Notes: generated from the sequence alone by a model not told the origin. A DNA stretch of 64,000 nucleotides from Sphingomonas sp. 8AM (GCF_902506455.1 NZ_LR733844.1:1857661-1921660), one strand, 5' to 3'; shown: positions 36,758-46,017, counted from the stretch's first letter. Translations and numbers: made by a program.

Positions 36758-37717
36758 TCACTCGAAGATGCCGTGGATCACGTCGACCACCGTGCCGTCC
36801 TCGATGTCGACCAGCAGCGCGTCGTCGTAGTAGCGTACCCAGCGATACGGCTCCTCGGCATCGGGCAGGCTATAGGCATAGGGATCGTAGATCCAGTACC
36901 TTGGCGTGTAGAGCATTGGCGCGATCGCGATCCCGACGCCGAACCGGCGGTAGCCGCTGTCCCAGCCATAAGGCGCGTAATAGCGCGGCAGGCGGAAAAC
37001 CGAACGTCGTTCGTTCCGGTAACGGTTCCAGTCATATTGCGGTTCGCGCCGCCAGCCGCGGTCCCACTGCCGATTGCTGTCGGCGCGCCAGACGGTCGCG
37101 GGCGGCCGCGGCGCGTCGCGACGCTCGTAGCCGCGGCGATCGGGATCGGCCCGCCACACGCGATCCGGCGCCTGCCGTGCAGGGTCGCGCCAGTCGTCGC
37201 GGCGTCCTTGCGGTTCGCGCCCGCCACGCCAGTCGCCACGCGGCGCGAGCGGGCGTTCGCTGCGCCAGTCGCCGTCAGGGGCCGGTGGGCGCGGCACGCC
37301 GTCGACCCGGCGGTCGCCGCGTGGTTCGGGAGAACGCCCGCTCCGCCAGTCGCCGTCCGGGGCAGCCGGGCGGAACGCGCCGTCGACCCGCCGATCATCG
37401 CGGGGCACGGGCGGACGCTCGCTGCGCCAGTCGCCGTTCCGCACGTCAGCCCCGCTGTCGCCGCGCCCCCAGCCGGCAGGGTCGCGGCGCTCCGGCGCGC
37501 CTTCGCGTGCCCAACGGCGCGGTGCCGGTTCCGGCGGGCGCGCGATCTCGGCAGCCGGAGCGGGGCGCGGCGCGGGTTCGGGGGCCGGGGCGGGGCGCTC
37601 GGCCCGCTCGCGCCGCCACTGCCCGCGATCCATCGACCGTCCGTCCTGCGCGAGCGCCGGCGGCACCAGCGCCGTCATCGACAACAACCCCGCGATCATC
37701 GCCTTCAGCATCGCCAT
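36758..37717 (-). CDS. RcnB-family secreted protein with Arg/Pro-rich repeats
   Basis: 319 residues. Signal peptide at residues 1-23 (cut after ALA), then a long low-complexity region rich in Arg, Pro, Asp and Trp. It contains two 27-residue tandem repeats and a partial third (residues 94-120, 121-147, 148-169; core GDWRS-R--P-PR-DRRVDG). The C-terminal 65 residues (RFGVGIAIAPMLYTPRYWIY and the VDVIHGIF ending) match the RcnB domain, known from a periplasmic E. coli protein that modulates nickel/cobalt export. The repeat region makes it far longer than RcnB (about 110). It is probably periplasmic or envelope-attached. The oxygenase gene follows. Metal binding is unproven here. Confidence 0.8.
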   Translation of the reverse strand: MAMLKAMIAGLLSMTALVPPALAQDGRSMDRGQWRRERAERPAPAPEPAPRPAPAAEIARPPEPAPRRWAREGAPERRDPAGWGRGDSGADVRNGDWRSERPPVPRDDRRVDGAFRPAAPDGDWRSGRSPEPRGDRRVDGVPRPPAPDGDWRSERPLAPRGDWRGGREPQGRRDDWRDPARQAPDRVWRADPDRRGYERRDAPRPPATVWRADSNRQWDRGWRREPQYDWNRYRNERRSVFRLPRYYAPYGWDSGYRRFGVGIAIAPMLYTPRYWIYDPYAYSLPDAEEPYRWVRYYDDALLVDIEDGTVVDVIHGIFE

Positions 37718-37800
37718 CCTCCGACCATCATGGCGACCTTATGCGCTGCGATCCGACAACGAAGACTGAACCGGTCGTGCAGCCGATTGAAAGCCGCGCG

Positions 37801-40680
37801 TCACGCTTCGGCGAGGATCGCGCGTACGCGCTCCAGCAGCACCCGGCGAGGATAGGGTTTGCGGATCAGCCGATCCTCGCTGACCCCCTCCATGTCGGAC
37901 GGATCGGCGTGACCGGTGACGAACAGCACAGCAACGCGCTCATGCAGATCCTGCAGCCGCCGCGCGAACTGGATGCCGGTCATGCCGGGCATCGCGATAT
38001 CGGTAACCACCAGCCGGATCGCGGGTTCGTGGCGCAGCGCCTCCAGTGCCGACTCGCCGTCGGCGGCCTCGATCACGCGACAGCCCGCCTCGCGCAGCGC
38101 CTCGACCGCCACCTGTCGAACGCGATCGTCGTCGTCGAGCACCATCACCGTCGCGCCGTCGAGCGGCTCGGTCGCGGCCAGCGCGGGGGCGTCCTGCGCC
38201 GCATCTGCGGCGGCCGCGGCCCGCGGCACGAACACGCTGACGGTGGTGCCGCGCCCCGGCGCGCTGTCGATCCGCACCCCGCCGCCGGATTGCTTGGCGA
38301 AGCCGAACACCTGCGCCAGTCCCAGCCCCGAGCCCTTGCCGACTTCCTTGGTGGTGAAGAATGGCTCGAACGCGCGCGCCAGCACCGCCTCGGACATGCC
38401 GGTGCCGGTATCGGTCACCGCCACGCGCACGTAATCGCCCGCTGGCGGCTCCTCGGCGCGCTCGGGCGGGCCCAACGTCGCGTTGGCGACCGACAGCAGC
38501 AGCGTCCCGCCGCCGGGCATCGAGTCGCGGGCATTGATCGCGAGGTTGAGGATGATCAGTTCCATCTGCGTCGGGTCGACGAGCGCGGGCCAGATGCCGT
38601 GCGGGGTGTGCGTCTCGATTGCGATGTCGCGGCCCAGCGTGCCGCCGAGCAGTTCGAGCAGCCCGGTCACGCTGCGATTCATATCGACGACCTTGGCCTC
38701 CAGCCGCTGCCGCCGCGAGAAGGCGAGCAATTGCGCGGTCAGCGCAGCACCGCGCTCCGCCGCGATCCGGACATGCTCCAGCCGTGGTTCGAGCCGCGGG
38801 TCGAGCAACCCGCGCTTGCCCGCCGCGACCAACGAGTCGACGTTGCCGAGGATCACGGTGAGCAGGTTGTTAAAGTCGTGCGCCACGCCGGAGGTCAGCT
38901 GTCCGATCGCCTCCAGCCGCTGCATCTGATGAAGCGTTTCCTCGACGCGTTGGCGCTCGGCGATCTGCGCGGTCAGCTCGGCGGTACGCTCCGCGACTCG
39001 CGCCTCCAGCCGCTCGCCCGCGAGATGCGAGTCGGTCACGTCGATCGCGCAGGCGGTATAGCCCTGAAAGGCGGCGCCGATGAAGCGCGGGCGCGCCTCG
39101 ATGTGCATCCAGCGCGTCCTGCCGTCGGGGGTGAGCAGCGGATGTTCGCCGCTCAGCGTGCGCGGGGACTCGAACCAGCCGCCGCGGGCCGACAGGGCGG
39201 CGTCGCGCCGGTCGGCGCGGAGCAGATCGCCCCAGCCGCGTTCCTCGATCATCTCGGGCGCAACGCCGAGGATCGTCTCGAATCCGCGGCTGGCGAAGGT
39301 GACCTGACCCTGCGGATCGGTCATCCACACCAGCGCGGGCAGACTGTCGGCGAGCGTGCGGAAGCGTGCCTCGCTCTCGCGCCATGCCTCGGTCTGCAAT
39401 TTGCGCGCGGTGATGTCGATGATCGTGCCGACCACGCGCAAGCAGGTGTCGCCGTCGAAGATGCCGCGCCCGCGCACCGACAGCCAGCGGACGCCACCGA
39501 CGCGTTCGTGCGCGACCCGGTATTCGACGTCGAAGAGCGCGCGCGTCGCCGGGTCGATCACCGGCAGGAACGCCTCCTGCAAGATCGGGCGATCATCGGG
39601 CTCGATCAGATTGCGGAATGCATCGCGGGACATCGGCGCACTGTTGGGCGGGAGCCCGTAGAGCGACATGCCGAGCGGCGAGCAGCTGAAGCGGTCGTGC
39701 CGCAGGTCATAGTCCCAGGTGGCGATCTCGCCGGCCTCGGTCGCCTGTTCGAGTGACGCGCGCCCGCGCGCCAGCGCCTCGCGTGCGCGGTGACGGTCGG
39801 TGCGGTCGATCCCCTCGATGAAGATCGCGGCGACCGCGCCACGCTCGTCGGTTATCGGCTGGCAGATGAAGTCGATCCAGAAGTCGCGCAGCATGCCCGG
39901 CGTCGCGCTTGGCAATTGCACCGGCATGTCGACCGCGCGGAACGGCTTGCCGGTGCGGCGGACCTCGTCGAGCTTGTCGATGAAGCCGATCGCGGCGACC
40001 TCGGGCAGCGCCTCGGCGTAGCGTCGCCCGACCAGCTCGCGACCGCCGCTCATCCGCCGGTAGGTCGCGTTCGCCAGCTCGATGACATATTCCGGGCCGC
40101 GCAGCACCGCGATAAAGCCCGGGGCCTGGTCGAACATCTGGCGCAGCCGTTCGCGCTCGCGCGTCGCGGCCTCGACGGTACGGGTGCGCTCGGTGACGTC
40201 CGACACCACGCCCAGCACGCCGCCCACCGTTTCGTCGTCGAGCATCACCGCGGAGAGCGAGATGTCGAAGTGCACGGCGACGGGCTGACCGTCGGCGAGA
40301 ATTTCGAAGCGGCGATTGCCGAGCGTCAGCGTCCGTGCGGTCGCGAAAACCTCGTCGACCATCGGCGCCACCTCGTCCCACGCGCGATGCCAGCGCTTGT
40401 CCGCGGGTTGACCGAGCGCGCCGGGATGGCGTTCGTGGAGCAACGCGGCATAGGCGTCATTGTAGAAGACCCGGCGCTCCGGCCCCCAGACCAGCAGCGT
40501 CTGCGCGCCGACCGGCAGCATCAGCTCCAGAGCCGCGCGGAGCGGCGCCGGCCACGCCGCGATCGGCCCCAGCGACGTGCCCGACCAGTCCATCGACCGA
40601 AGCAGCTTCCCGACTTCTCCTGCGCGCGCAAAGGGTTGCCGGGCGCTGTCCTCGCGGGGAAGGGAAGGCATCATCCTCAC
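37801..40680 (-). CDS. Hybrid sensor histidine kinase with multiple PAS domains and a receiver
   Basis: 959 residues, no transmembrane segment, so cytoplasmic. Four PAS-like domains (about 45-165, 178-300, 308-430, 436-555) precede a coiled linker, the H-box GVAHDFNNLL with phosphoacceptor His601, a HATPase domain (NLAINARDSMPGGG, DTGTGMSE, GSGLGLAQVFGFAKQSGG) and a C-terminal receiver (from about 841; VTDIAMPG with Asp894, KPY). The HDFNN H-box places it with hybrid kinases of the alphaproteobacterial type; the first PAS region (GTSLGPIAAWP) is common in blue-light or redox-like multi-PAS kinases, but no LOV cysteine motif was seen. It is monocistronic and divergent from nadE. Partner regulator unknown. 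Confidence 0.92.
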   Translation of the reverse strand: MRMMPSLPREDSARQPFARAGEVGKLLRSMDWSGTSLGPIAAWPAPLRAALELMLPVGAQTLLVWGPERRVFYNDAYAALLHERHPGALGQPADKRWHRAWDEVAPMVDEVFATARTLTLGNRRFEILADGQPVAVHFDISLSAVMLDDETVGGVLGVVSDVTERTRTVEAATRERERLRQMFDQAPGFIAVLRGPEYVIELANATYRRMSGGRELVGRRYAEALPEVAAIGFIDKLDEVRRTGKPFRAVDMPVQLPSATPGMLRDFWIDFICQPITDERGAVAAIFIEGIDRTDRHRAREALARGRASLEQATEAGEIATWDYDLRHDRFSCSPLGMSLYGLPPNSAPMSRDAFRNLIEPDDRPILQEAFLPVIDPATRALFDVEYRVAHERVGGVRWLSVRGRGIFDGDTCLRVVGTIIDITARKLQTEAWRESEARFRTLADSLPALVWMTDPQGQVTFASRGFETILGVAPEMIEERGWGDLLRADRRDAALSARGGWFESPRTLSGEHPLLTPDGRTRWMHIEARPRFIGAAFQGYTACAIDVTDSHLAGERLEARVAERTAELTAQIAERQRVEETLHQMQRLEAIGQLTSGVAHDFNNLLTVILGNVDSLVAAGKRGLLDPRLEPRLEHVRIAAERGAALTAQLLAFSRRQRLEAKVVDMNRSVTGLLELLGGTLGRDIAIETHTPHGIWPALVDPTQMELIILNLAINARDSMPGGGTLLLSVANATLGPPERAEEPPAGDYVRVAVTDTGTGMSEAVLARAFEPFFTTKEVGKGSGLGLAQVFGFAKQSGGGVRIDSAPGRGTTVSVFVPRAAAAADAAQDAPALAATEPLDGATVMVLDDDDRVRQVAVEALREAGCRVIEAADGESALEALRHEPAIRLVVTDIAMPGMTGIQFARRLQDLHERVAVLFVTGHADPSDMEGVSEDRLIRKPYPRRVLLERVRAILAEA

Positions 40681-40747
40681 TGATGTAGCTTAGGCGAGGC
40701 GCCGCGAACAGTTGGCAAAGTTACCTCGCGCCCGGTATTCGATCGCG

Positions 40748-42790
40748 ATGAACCCAGCCTTCCGCTCGCTGCATCGCCACGGCATGGTGCGCGTCGCCGC
40801 CGCCACCCCGCTCGCCACCGTCGGCGACCCCGCCACCAACGCCGCAACCGCGATCGCGATCGCGCGCACCGCACACGACGCGGGCGTCGATCTGGTGGTT
40901 TACCCCGAGCTGAATCTCAGCAGCTACGCAATTGACGACCTGCACCTGCAATCGGCGTTGCAGTGCGCGACGCGCGAGGCGATCACGGCGGTGGTGGCGG
41001 CGAGCGCGGGGCTGCGCCCGGTGCTGCTGGTCGGTGCCGCGCTGGAACGAAGCGGGCGGCTCTACAATTGTGCGCTGGCGATTGCGCGCGGGCGCGTGCT
41101 GGGGGGGGTGCCCAAGACCTTCCTGCCCAATTACCGCGAATATTATGAGAAGCGCTGGTTCGCGAGCGGGGCGGGGCTGACCGGGCTGACGGTCGTGATC
41201 GACGGCGAGGAGGTGCCGTTCGGCACCGACCTGATCTTCGCCGCCGACGACCTGCCGCATTTCGTGATCCACGCCGAGATTTGCGAGGATTATTGGTCGC
41301 CGACCCCGCCCTCGACTCACGGTGCGCTGGCGGGGGCGCTGATCTGCGCCAATCTGTCGGCATCGAACGTCGTGATCGGCAAGTCGCGTGAGCGAATGAT
41401 GCTGTCGGCGTCGCAATCGGCGCGCGCGATGTGCGCCTATGTCTATTCCGCCGCCGGCCCGGGCGAAAGTACGACCGATCTGGCGTGGGACGGGCAGGGC
41501 AGCGTCCATGAACTGGGCGAGCTGCTGGCGACCTCGGAACGCTTCGCGCACGAGCCCGGGCTGACGATCGCCGACGTCGATACCGAGCGGCTGGTGCAGG
41601 AGCGATTGCGCAACGGTACCTTCAACGATGCCGCCGCCTTCGCCGGGCACCCCGAGAAGCGCTTCCGCCGCATCACGTTCCGGCACGAGCCCGACTTCGC
41701 CGACGTCGGGCTGAAGCGCGAGATCCGCCGCTTCCCGTTCGTGCCCAACACCCCCGACAAGCTCGACGAGGATTGCTACGAAGCCTTCAACATCCAGGTC
41801 GAGGGGATCGCCAAGCGACTGGTCGCGGCGCGCGCGCAGCGGCTGGTGATCGGTGTGTCCGGCGGGCTCGACAGCACGCACGCGCTGATCGTCGCCGCCA
41901 AGGCGCTCGACCGGCTCGGGCGGCCGCGCAGCGACATCCTCGGCATCACCATGCCCGGCTTCGCGACCAGCGCGGGGACGAAGGGCAACGCGTGGAAGCT
42001 GATGCGCGCGCTGGGGATCACCGCCGAGGAGATCGACATTCGCCCGGCCGCGACGCGGATGCTGGAGGACATGGGGCACCCGTTCGGGCGCGGCGAGCCG
42101 GTCTATGACGTGACGTTCGAGAACGTGCAGGCCGGGCTGCGCACCGATTACCTCTTCCGCATCGCCAACCAGCGCGACGGGCTGGTGGTCGGCACCGGCG
42201 ACCTTTCGGAGCTGGCGCTCGGCTGGTGCACCTATGGTGTCGGCGATCAGATGAGCCATTATGCGGTCAATGCCGGCGTGCCCAAGACGCTGATCCAGTT
42301 CCTGATCCGCTGGGCGATCGGCACCGACCAGTATGATCGGGAGACGGACGCGGTACTGGAGGCCATTCTCGGGCAGGAAATCAGCCCCGAACTGGTCCCC
42401 GGCGAGGAATTGCAGAGCACCGAAAGCAAGATCGGGCCGTATCCGCTCAACGACTTCTTCGCGCATTATCTGATCCGCCACGGTCTCGCGCCGTCGAAAG
42501 TCGCCTTTCTCGCGTGGCATGCGTGGCATGATGCCGCAGCGGGACGCTGGCCGCTCGGTTATCCGGAGAGCGCGCGCACCGCTTATGATCTGGCGACGAT
42601 CATGCACTGGCTGGAACGGTTCCTGATCCGTTTCTTCCAGACCAGCCAGTTCAAGCGCTCGGCTATCCCCAACGGTCCGAAGGTCTCGGCCGGCGGAGCG
42701 CTGTCGCCGCGTGGCGACTGGCGCGCGCCATCGGACGGGACGGCGGCGGCGTGGCTGGCGGAATTGAAGGCGAACGGGCCGGAGCTTTAA
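40748..42790 (+). CDS. nadE: Glutamine-dependent NAD+ synthetase
   Basis: 680 residues from ATG 40748 (an upstream TTG at 40712 is less likely). The N-terminal nitrilase-like glutaminase domain has Glu in VYPELNLSSYA, Lys in VPKTFLPNYREYYE and the catalytic Cys in HAEICEDYWSP. The C-terminal synthetase has the P-loop IGVSGGLDSTHAL and the substrate block GTGDLSELALGWCTYG. It amidates nicotinic acid adenine dinucleotide to NAD using glutamine-derived ammonia channelled between domains. Long form, typical of the mycobacterial/eukaryotic type. It is followed by family A hairpins and cox15. Confidence 0.96.
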   Translation: MNPAFRSLHRHGMVRVAAATPLATVGDPATNAATAIAIARTAHDAGVDLVVYPELNLSSYAIDDLHLQSALQCATREAITAVVAASAGLRPVLLVGAALERSGRLYNCALAIARGRVLGGVPKTFLPNYREYYEKRWFASGAGLTGLTVVIDGEEVPFGTDLIFAADDLPHFVIHAEICEDYWSPTPPSTHGALAGALICANLSASNVVIGKSRERMMLSASQSARAMCAYVYSAAGPGESTTDLAWDGQGSVHELGELLATSERFAHEPGLTIADVDTERLVQERLRNGTFNDAAAFAGHPEKRFRRITFRHEPDFADVGLKREIRRFPFVPNTPDKLDEDCYEAFNIQVEGIAKRLVAARAQRLVIGVSGGLDSTHALIVAAKALDRLGRPRSDILGITMPGFATSAGTKGNAWKLMRALGITAEEIDIRPAATRMLEDMGHPFGRGEPVYDVTFENVQAGLRTDYLFRIANQRDGLVVGTGDLSELALGWCTYGVGDQMSHYAVNAGVPKTLIQFLIRWAIGTDQYDRETDAVLEAILGQEISPELVPGEELQSTESKIGPYPLNDFFAHYLIRHGLAPSKVAFLAWHAWHDAAAGRWPLGYPESARTAYDLATIMHWLERFLIRFFQTSQFKRSAIPNGPKVSAGGALSPRGDWRAPSDGTAAAWLAELKANGPEL

Positions 42791-42805
42791 GCCGGATTGA
42801 CGATC

Positions 42806-42890
42806 CGTCATCCCGGGCTTGATCCGGGAGCCGGCTTCTTCCTCCTCAACCGCGCAGAAGAAGCGGGCCTCGGATCAAGTCCGGGGCGAC
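42806..42890. repeat. BIME: two family A hairpins
   Basis: GTCATCCCGGGCTTGATCCG.. faces ..CCTCGGATCAAGTCCGGGGC then GAC, just past the nadE stop. The region 42791-42967 holds no other feature apart from the cox15 leader. Confidence 0.7.
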
Positions 42891-42967
42891 GAGAGAGGGA
42901 GGCGGGTGGTGTCACTCGGGATCGCTCGCAGGCTTCCCTTCCTTACAACCGGGTCGTAGAAGGCGGC

Positions 42968-44008
42968 ATGCTACAGGCAAGCCCGGGTTTCTCGCTGTCC
43001 ACGCGTCCGGCGGCGCTCGCGCGCTGGCTCTATTGGGTCGCGGCGCTGATCGTGGCGATGGTAGTGGTGGGGGGGATCACCCGCCTCACCGAATCCGGGC
43101 TGTCGATCACGCAGTGGAAACCGATCAGCGGCGTGGTCCCGCCGCTCACGCAGGTGCAATGGCAGGCCGAGTTCGCCCATTACCAGCGCATTCCCGAATA
43201 TCAGCAAATCAATCGCGGCATGACGCTCGACGGCTTCAAGGCGATCTTCTTCTGGGAATATCTGCACCGGCTGCTCGGGCGCGTGATCGGGCTGGCGTTT
43301 GCGCTGCCGCTATTGTGGTTCGCGGTCAAACGACAGATCCCGCGTGGTTACGGGTGGCGGCTGAGCGCGCTGCTCGCGCTTGGCGGGCTGCAGGGCGCGA
43401 TCGGCTGGTGGATGGTTGCCTCCGGCCTGTCGGTGCGTACCGACGTCAGCCACTTGCGGCTTGCGACGCATCTCGGGACCGCTTTGTTCATCCTCGGCGG
43501 GATCATCTGGACCGCGCGTGACCTGAGCGCGCTCGCCGCCAATCCGCTGGCGCGCCCCGCGGCGCTGCGCACGGGTCCGGCACTGGTGATCGCGGCGCTG
43601 GCGGTGCAGATCATCCTCGGCGCGCTCACCGCCGGGCTCGACGCGGGCTATGCCTTTTCGAGCTGGCCGCTGATGGGCGATGCGTGGTTCCCCGTCAACG
43701 TGCCAATGCTGACGCCCGCCTGGAGCAATGCGGTCGACAATCCGGTTGTCGTCCAGTTCCTTCACCGCTGGATCGCGTTCGTCGCGGCCGGGGCGCTGGT
43801 GTGGCTGGCGTATCAAGCGCGCAAGATGCGGGCGGATCGAGTCGCCGCGACGGTCGCGCTGCTGGTCGTGGTGCAGATCGCTTTGGGCATCGCGACGCTG
43901 CTGTCGGGCGTCGAGATCGTCGTCGCCGTGGCGCATCAGGCCAATGCCGCGCTGTTGTTGATCGCCACCGTTGTCGCCGCACACACCGTGAGCCGACGGC
44001 GCGCCTGA
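42968..44008 (+). CDS. ctaA: Heme A synthase, COX15/CtaA type 2
   Basis: 346 residues from ATG 42968 (MLQASPGF). It has about eight membrane helices; it oxidises the heme O methyl group to a formyl group to make heme A for aa3-type cytochrome oxidases. Conserved heme ligands are in FFWEYLHRLLGR, RLATHLGTALF, VVQFLHRWIAF and VAVAHQANAALL, in the two symmetric halves. The N-terminal GGITRLTESGLSITQWKPI signature is diagnostic. The frame remains open upstream through the REP pair, so the first ATG after it is preferred. It is followed by the rplM leader. The gene implies a heme-A oxidase in this organism. Confidence 0.95.
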   Translation: MLQASPGFSLSTRPAALARWLYWVAALIVAMVVVGGITRLTESGLSITQWKPISGVVPPLTQVQWQAEFAHYQRIPEYQQINRGMTLDGFKAIFFWEYLHRLLGRVIGLAFALPLLWFAVKRQIPRGYGWRLSALLALGGLQGAIGWWMVASGLSVRTDVSHLRLATHLGTALFILGGIIWTARDLSALAANPLARPAALRTGPALVIAALAVQIILGALTAGLDAGYAFSSWPLMGDAWFPVNVPMLTPAWSNAVDNPVVVQFLHRWIAFVAAGALVWLAYQARKMRADRVAATVALLVVVQIALGIATLLSGVEIVVAVAHQANAALLLIATVVAAHTVSRRRA

Positions 44009-44085
44009 CGGCTGTCGAGCGCGCGCTGCCGTCGCAGCGATAGCCTTATGGTATCAGAGTACCTGTCAGCAAAGCCGCGGAAACC

Positions 44086-44091
44086 TTGACA
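44086..44091 (+). promoter_or_regulatory. Possible -35 element of the rplM-rpsI operon
   Basis: A perfect TTGACA lies about 100 bp upstream of rplM and 35 bp upstream of the hairpin at 44126. No good -10 hexamer was seen at 16-18 bp, so the promoter is only suggested. Confidence 0.35.
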
Positions 44092-44125
44092 GGATCGACC
44101 TTCCGCTGCATTGCGCCGCCATCGA

Positions 44126-44155
44126 CGCGTGCACCCGGCGGGGTGGCGCGTTTTT
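44126..44155 (+). terminator. Terminator-like hairpin in the rplM leader (attenuator candidate)
   Basis: CGCG-tg-CACCC-ggcg-GGGTG-g-CGCG followed by TTTTT at 44151-44155 has the form of a Rho-independent terminator. It lies downstream of the candidate TTGACA and 35 bp before the rplM start. It could end cox15 transcripts or attenuate the ribosomal-protein operon. Confidence 0.6.
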
Positions 44156-44189
44156 CTCTTTCGACGCGAAATGAAGGTCACCAGGCACC

Positions 44190-44669
44190 ATGAAGGCGCT
44201 GATGAAGACCACCAAGGCGGCCAAGCCGCACGAGGTGGAAAAGAAGTGGCACATCGTCGACGCCACCGACCTCGTGGTCGGTCGTGCGGCGGTGGTGATC
44301 GCCAACGTGCTGCGCGGCAAGCACAAGACCAGCTTCACCCCGCACGTCGATTGCGGTGACAACGTCATCGTCATCAACGCCGACAAGGTGCGGTTCACCG
44401 GCAACAAGCTGACCGACAAGGTCTATTACAAGCACACCGGTTATGCCGGCGGCATCAAGGGCATCACGCCCGCCAAGGTGCTGGAGGGCAAGTTCCCCGA
44501 GCGCGTGCTGGAAAAGGCCGTCGAGCGCATGATCCCGCGCGGTCCGCTGGGCCGTCAGCAGATGCGCAACCTGCGGATCTTCGCGGGCGCCGAGCACCCG
44601 CACGAAGCACAGAACCCGGAAGTCCTCGATATCGCGGCGATGAGCCGCAAGAACAAGGTGGGCGCATAA
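44190..44669 (+). CDS. rplM: 50S ribosomal protein L13
   Basis: 159 residues starting [21 protein letters not shown]13 assembles early onto 23S rRNA. Typical core [30 protein letters not shown] and the C-terminal [16 protein letters not shown]. The start at 44190 is preferred because related alphaproteobacterial L13 proteins carry this MKAL extension; the second Met at 44202 is possible. It overlaps rpsI by one base (TAATG), the conserved rplM-rpsI operon. A terminator-like hairpin lies 35 bp upstream. Confidence 0.98.
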   Translation: MKALMKTTKAAKPHEVEKKWHIVDATDLVVGRAAVVIANVLRGKHKTSFTPHVDCGDNVIVINADKVRFTGNKLTDKVYYKHTGYAGGIKGITPAKVLEGKFPERVLEKAVERMIPRGPLGRQQMRNLRIFAGAEHPHEAQNPEVLDIAAMSRKNKVGA

Positions 44670-45220
44670 TGTCCGACAACCGCCAGTCCCTTTCCGATCT
44701 GGGTGCGGCGCTCCAGCAGCAGCAGCAGGCCACCGACGGCGCGCCGGTCGAAGCCTCGGCCGATGCGTATCTGGCCGGCGACGTGCAGGAGCCGGTGCAG
44801 CGTGCGCCGCTGCGTGCGCAGGAAATCGACAAGTACGGCCGCGCCTATGCGACCGGCCGTCGTAAGGATGCCGTCGCGCGCGTCTGGCTGAAGCCGGGCT
44901 CGGGCAAGATCACGATCAACGGTCGCGATCAGGAAATCTATTTTGCGCGTCCGACGCTGCGGCTCGTCATCAACCAGGTGTTCGGGATCACCGAGCGCGA
45001 AGGTCAGTATGACGTGATCTGCACCGTCAAGGGCGGTGGCCTGTCGGGTCAGGCCGGCGCGGTGAAGCACGGCATCAGCCAGGCGATCACCCGCTACGAG
45101 CCGGCGCTGCGCGCCCCGGTGAAGGCGGCTGGCTTCCTGACCCGCGATCCGCGCGTCGTCGAGCGTAAGAAGTACGGTCGCGCCAAGGCACGTCGTAGCT
45201 TCCAGTTCTCGAAGCGCTAA
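44669..45220 (+). CDS. rpsI: 30S ribosomal protein S9
   Basis: 183 residues. The C-terminal two thirds is standard S9: [59 protein letters not shown] and the terminal FSKR tail that reaches the decoding site. The first ~50 residues are a Gln/Ala-rich extension ([12 protein letters not shown]), usual in sphingomonads but absent from E. coli. It is translationally coupled to rplM by one shared base. A clear terminator follows. Confidence 0.98.
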   Translation: MSDNRQSLSDLGAALQQQQQATDGAPVEASADAYLAGDVQEPVQRAPLRAQEIDKYGRAYATGRRKDAVARVWLKPGSGKITINGRDQEIYFARPTLRLVINQVFGITEREGQYDVICTVKGGGLSGQAGAVKHGISQAITRYEPALRAPVKAAGFLTRDPRVVERKKYGRAKARRSFQFSKR

Positions 45221-45284
45221 GACACAGGCGGTTCCGGATTGCCGAAGCGATCCGGGCCGTTCTGGCGCTGCTGGTTATCACAGA

Positions 45285-45314
45285 GGAGCGGTCCGGCAAC
45301 GGGCCGCTCCTTTC
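45285..45314 (+). terminator. Rho-independent terminator of rplM-rpsI
   Basis: GGAGCGGTCC (45285-45294), loop GGCAAC, GGGCCGCTCC (45301-45310), then TTTC. A ten-base stem with one G-U pair, 64 bp past the rpsI stop. Confidence 0.82.
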
Positions 45315-45397
45315 GTATCTGAGCGGTGAGGGGCGGTGGACACGACGCGCGCTGATTAGTCATCAGGACGACCTCGTCCGCTCTTACCCTCCCCATC

Positions 45398-45961
45398 ATG
45401 ACGTTGACGGACCTGCTCGTGCCGACTTACCGGCAGATGCTGCAAATGCTGCGCGGCTTGCTGGAAAAAGCGCAACAACAATTGCCTGATCAGGCGGAAA
45501 GCCTGCTGACGGCACGCCTGGCGGACGACATGTTGCCACTCGCCGCGCAGGTGCGTTTTGCGGCCTTTCAGGCGCAGGAAGCCATCTTCCGGCTGCGCGG
45601 GCAACGTATTCCCGAATGGCTGGACGCGATCGCTGCCGAAGGGCGTCACGCCGGGGATTCACCCGGCACGATCGCAGATGCCACGGCCCGGCTCGACGAC
45701 GCGCTGTCCATGCTGGCCGAGGTGTCAGCCGAGGCGCTGGATGGTGCCGCGGATCTTGCGATCTCGATTGCATTGCCCGGCGGTCTGACGTTCGACATGA
45801 CGGGTGTGCGATATGCGCGCGATTGGGCGTTGCCGCAGTTCTACTTCCACGTCGTCACCGCCTATGCGATCCTCCGTCACCAAGACGTGGCGATCGGCAA
45901 GGCAGAATATGTGCCATACATGTTTGCCTATCGGCGGCCTGATGCGGCTGTCGCAGGGTAG
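45398..45961 (+). CDS. DUF1993-family protein (DinB-like four-helix fold)
   Basis: 187 residues beginning MTLTDLLVPTYRQMLQMLRG. The phrases LVPTYRQML, MLPLAAQVRFAAFQAQEA and the C-terminal ALPQFYFHVVTAYAILRHQ are characteristic of DUF1993, a small helical family related in fold to DinB/YfiT-type metal-binding proteins. Two possible metal-site His residues are in YFHVVTAYAILRH. No signal peptide. It stands alone, 87 bp past the rpsI terminator, and converges with the che operon end. Function unknown. Confidence 0.8.
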   Translation: MTLTDLLVPTYRQMLQMLRGLLEKAQQQLPDQAESLLTARLADDMLPLAAQVRFAAFQAQEAIFRLRGQRIPEWLDAIAAEGRHAGDSPGTIADATARLDDALSMLAEVSAEALDGAADLAISIALPGGLTFDMTGVRYARDWALPQFYFHVVTAYAILRHQDVAIGKAEYVPYMFAYRRPDAAVAG

Positions 45962-46017
45962 GTGCAAGCGTCTCCTTGTTCTTTCGCGTGAGGGAAAATC
46001 CGACCGGCGTAGCGTCG

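Noticed and set aside
36109..39756. Very long open frame on the plus strand (over 1200 codons)
   Set aside because: It runs antisense to the oxygenase, RcnB-family and hybrid-kinase genes, all of which have clear domains. Its composition is the Arg/Ala-rich shadow expected from high-GC codon bias.
42797..42967. N-terminal extension of the heme A synthase
   Set aside because: The frame is open, but it would translate the REP hairpin pair; the conserved protein begins at 42968.
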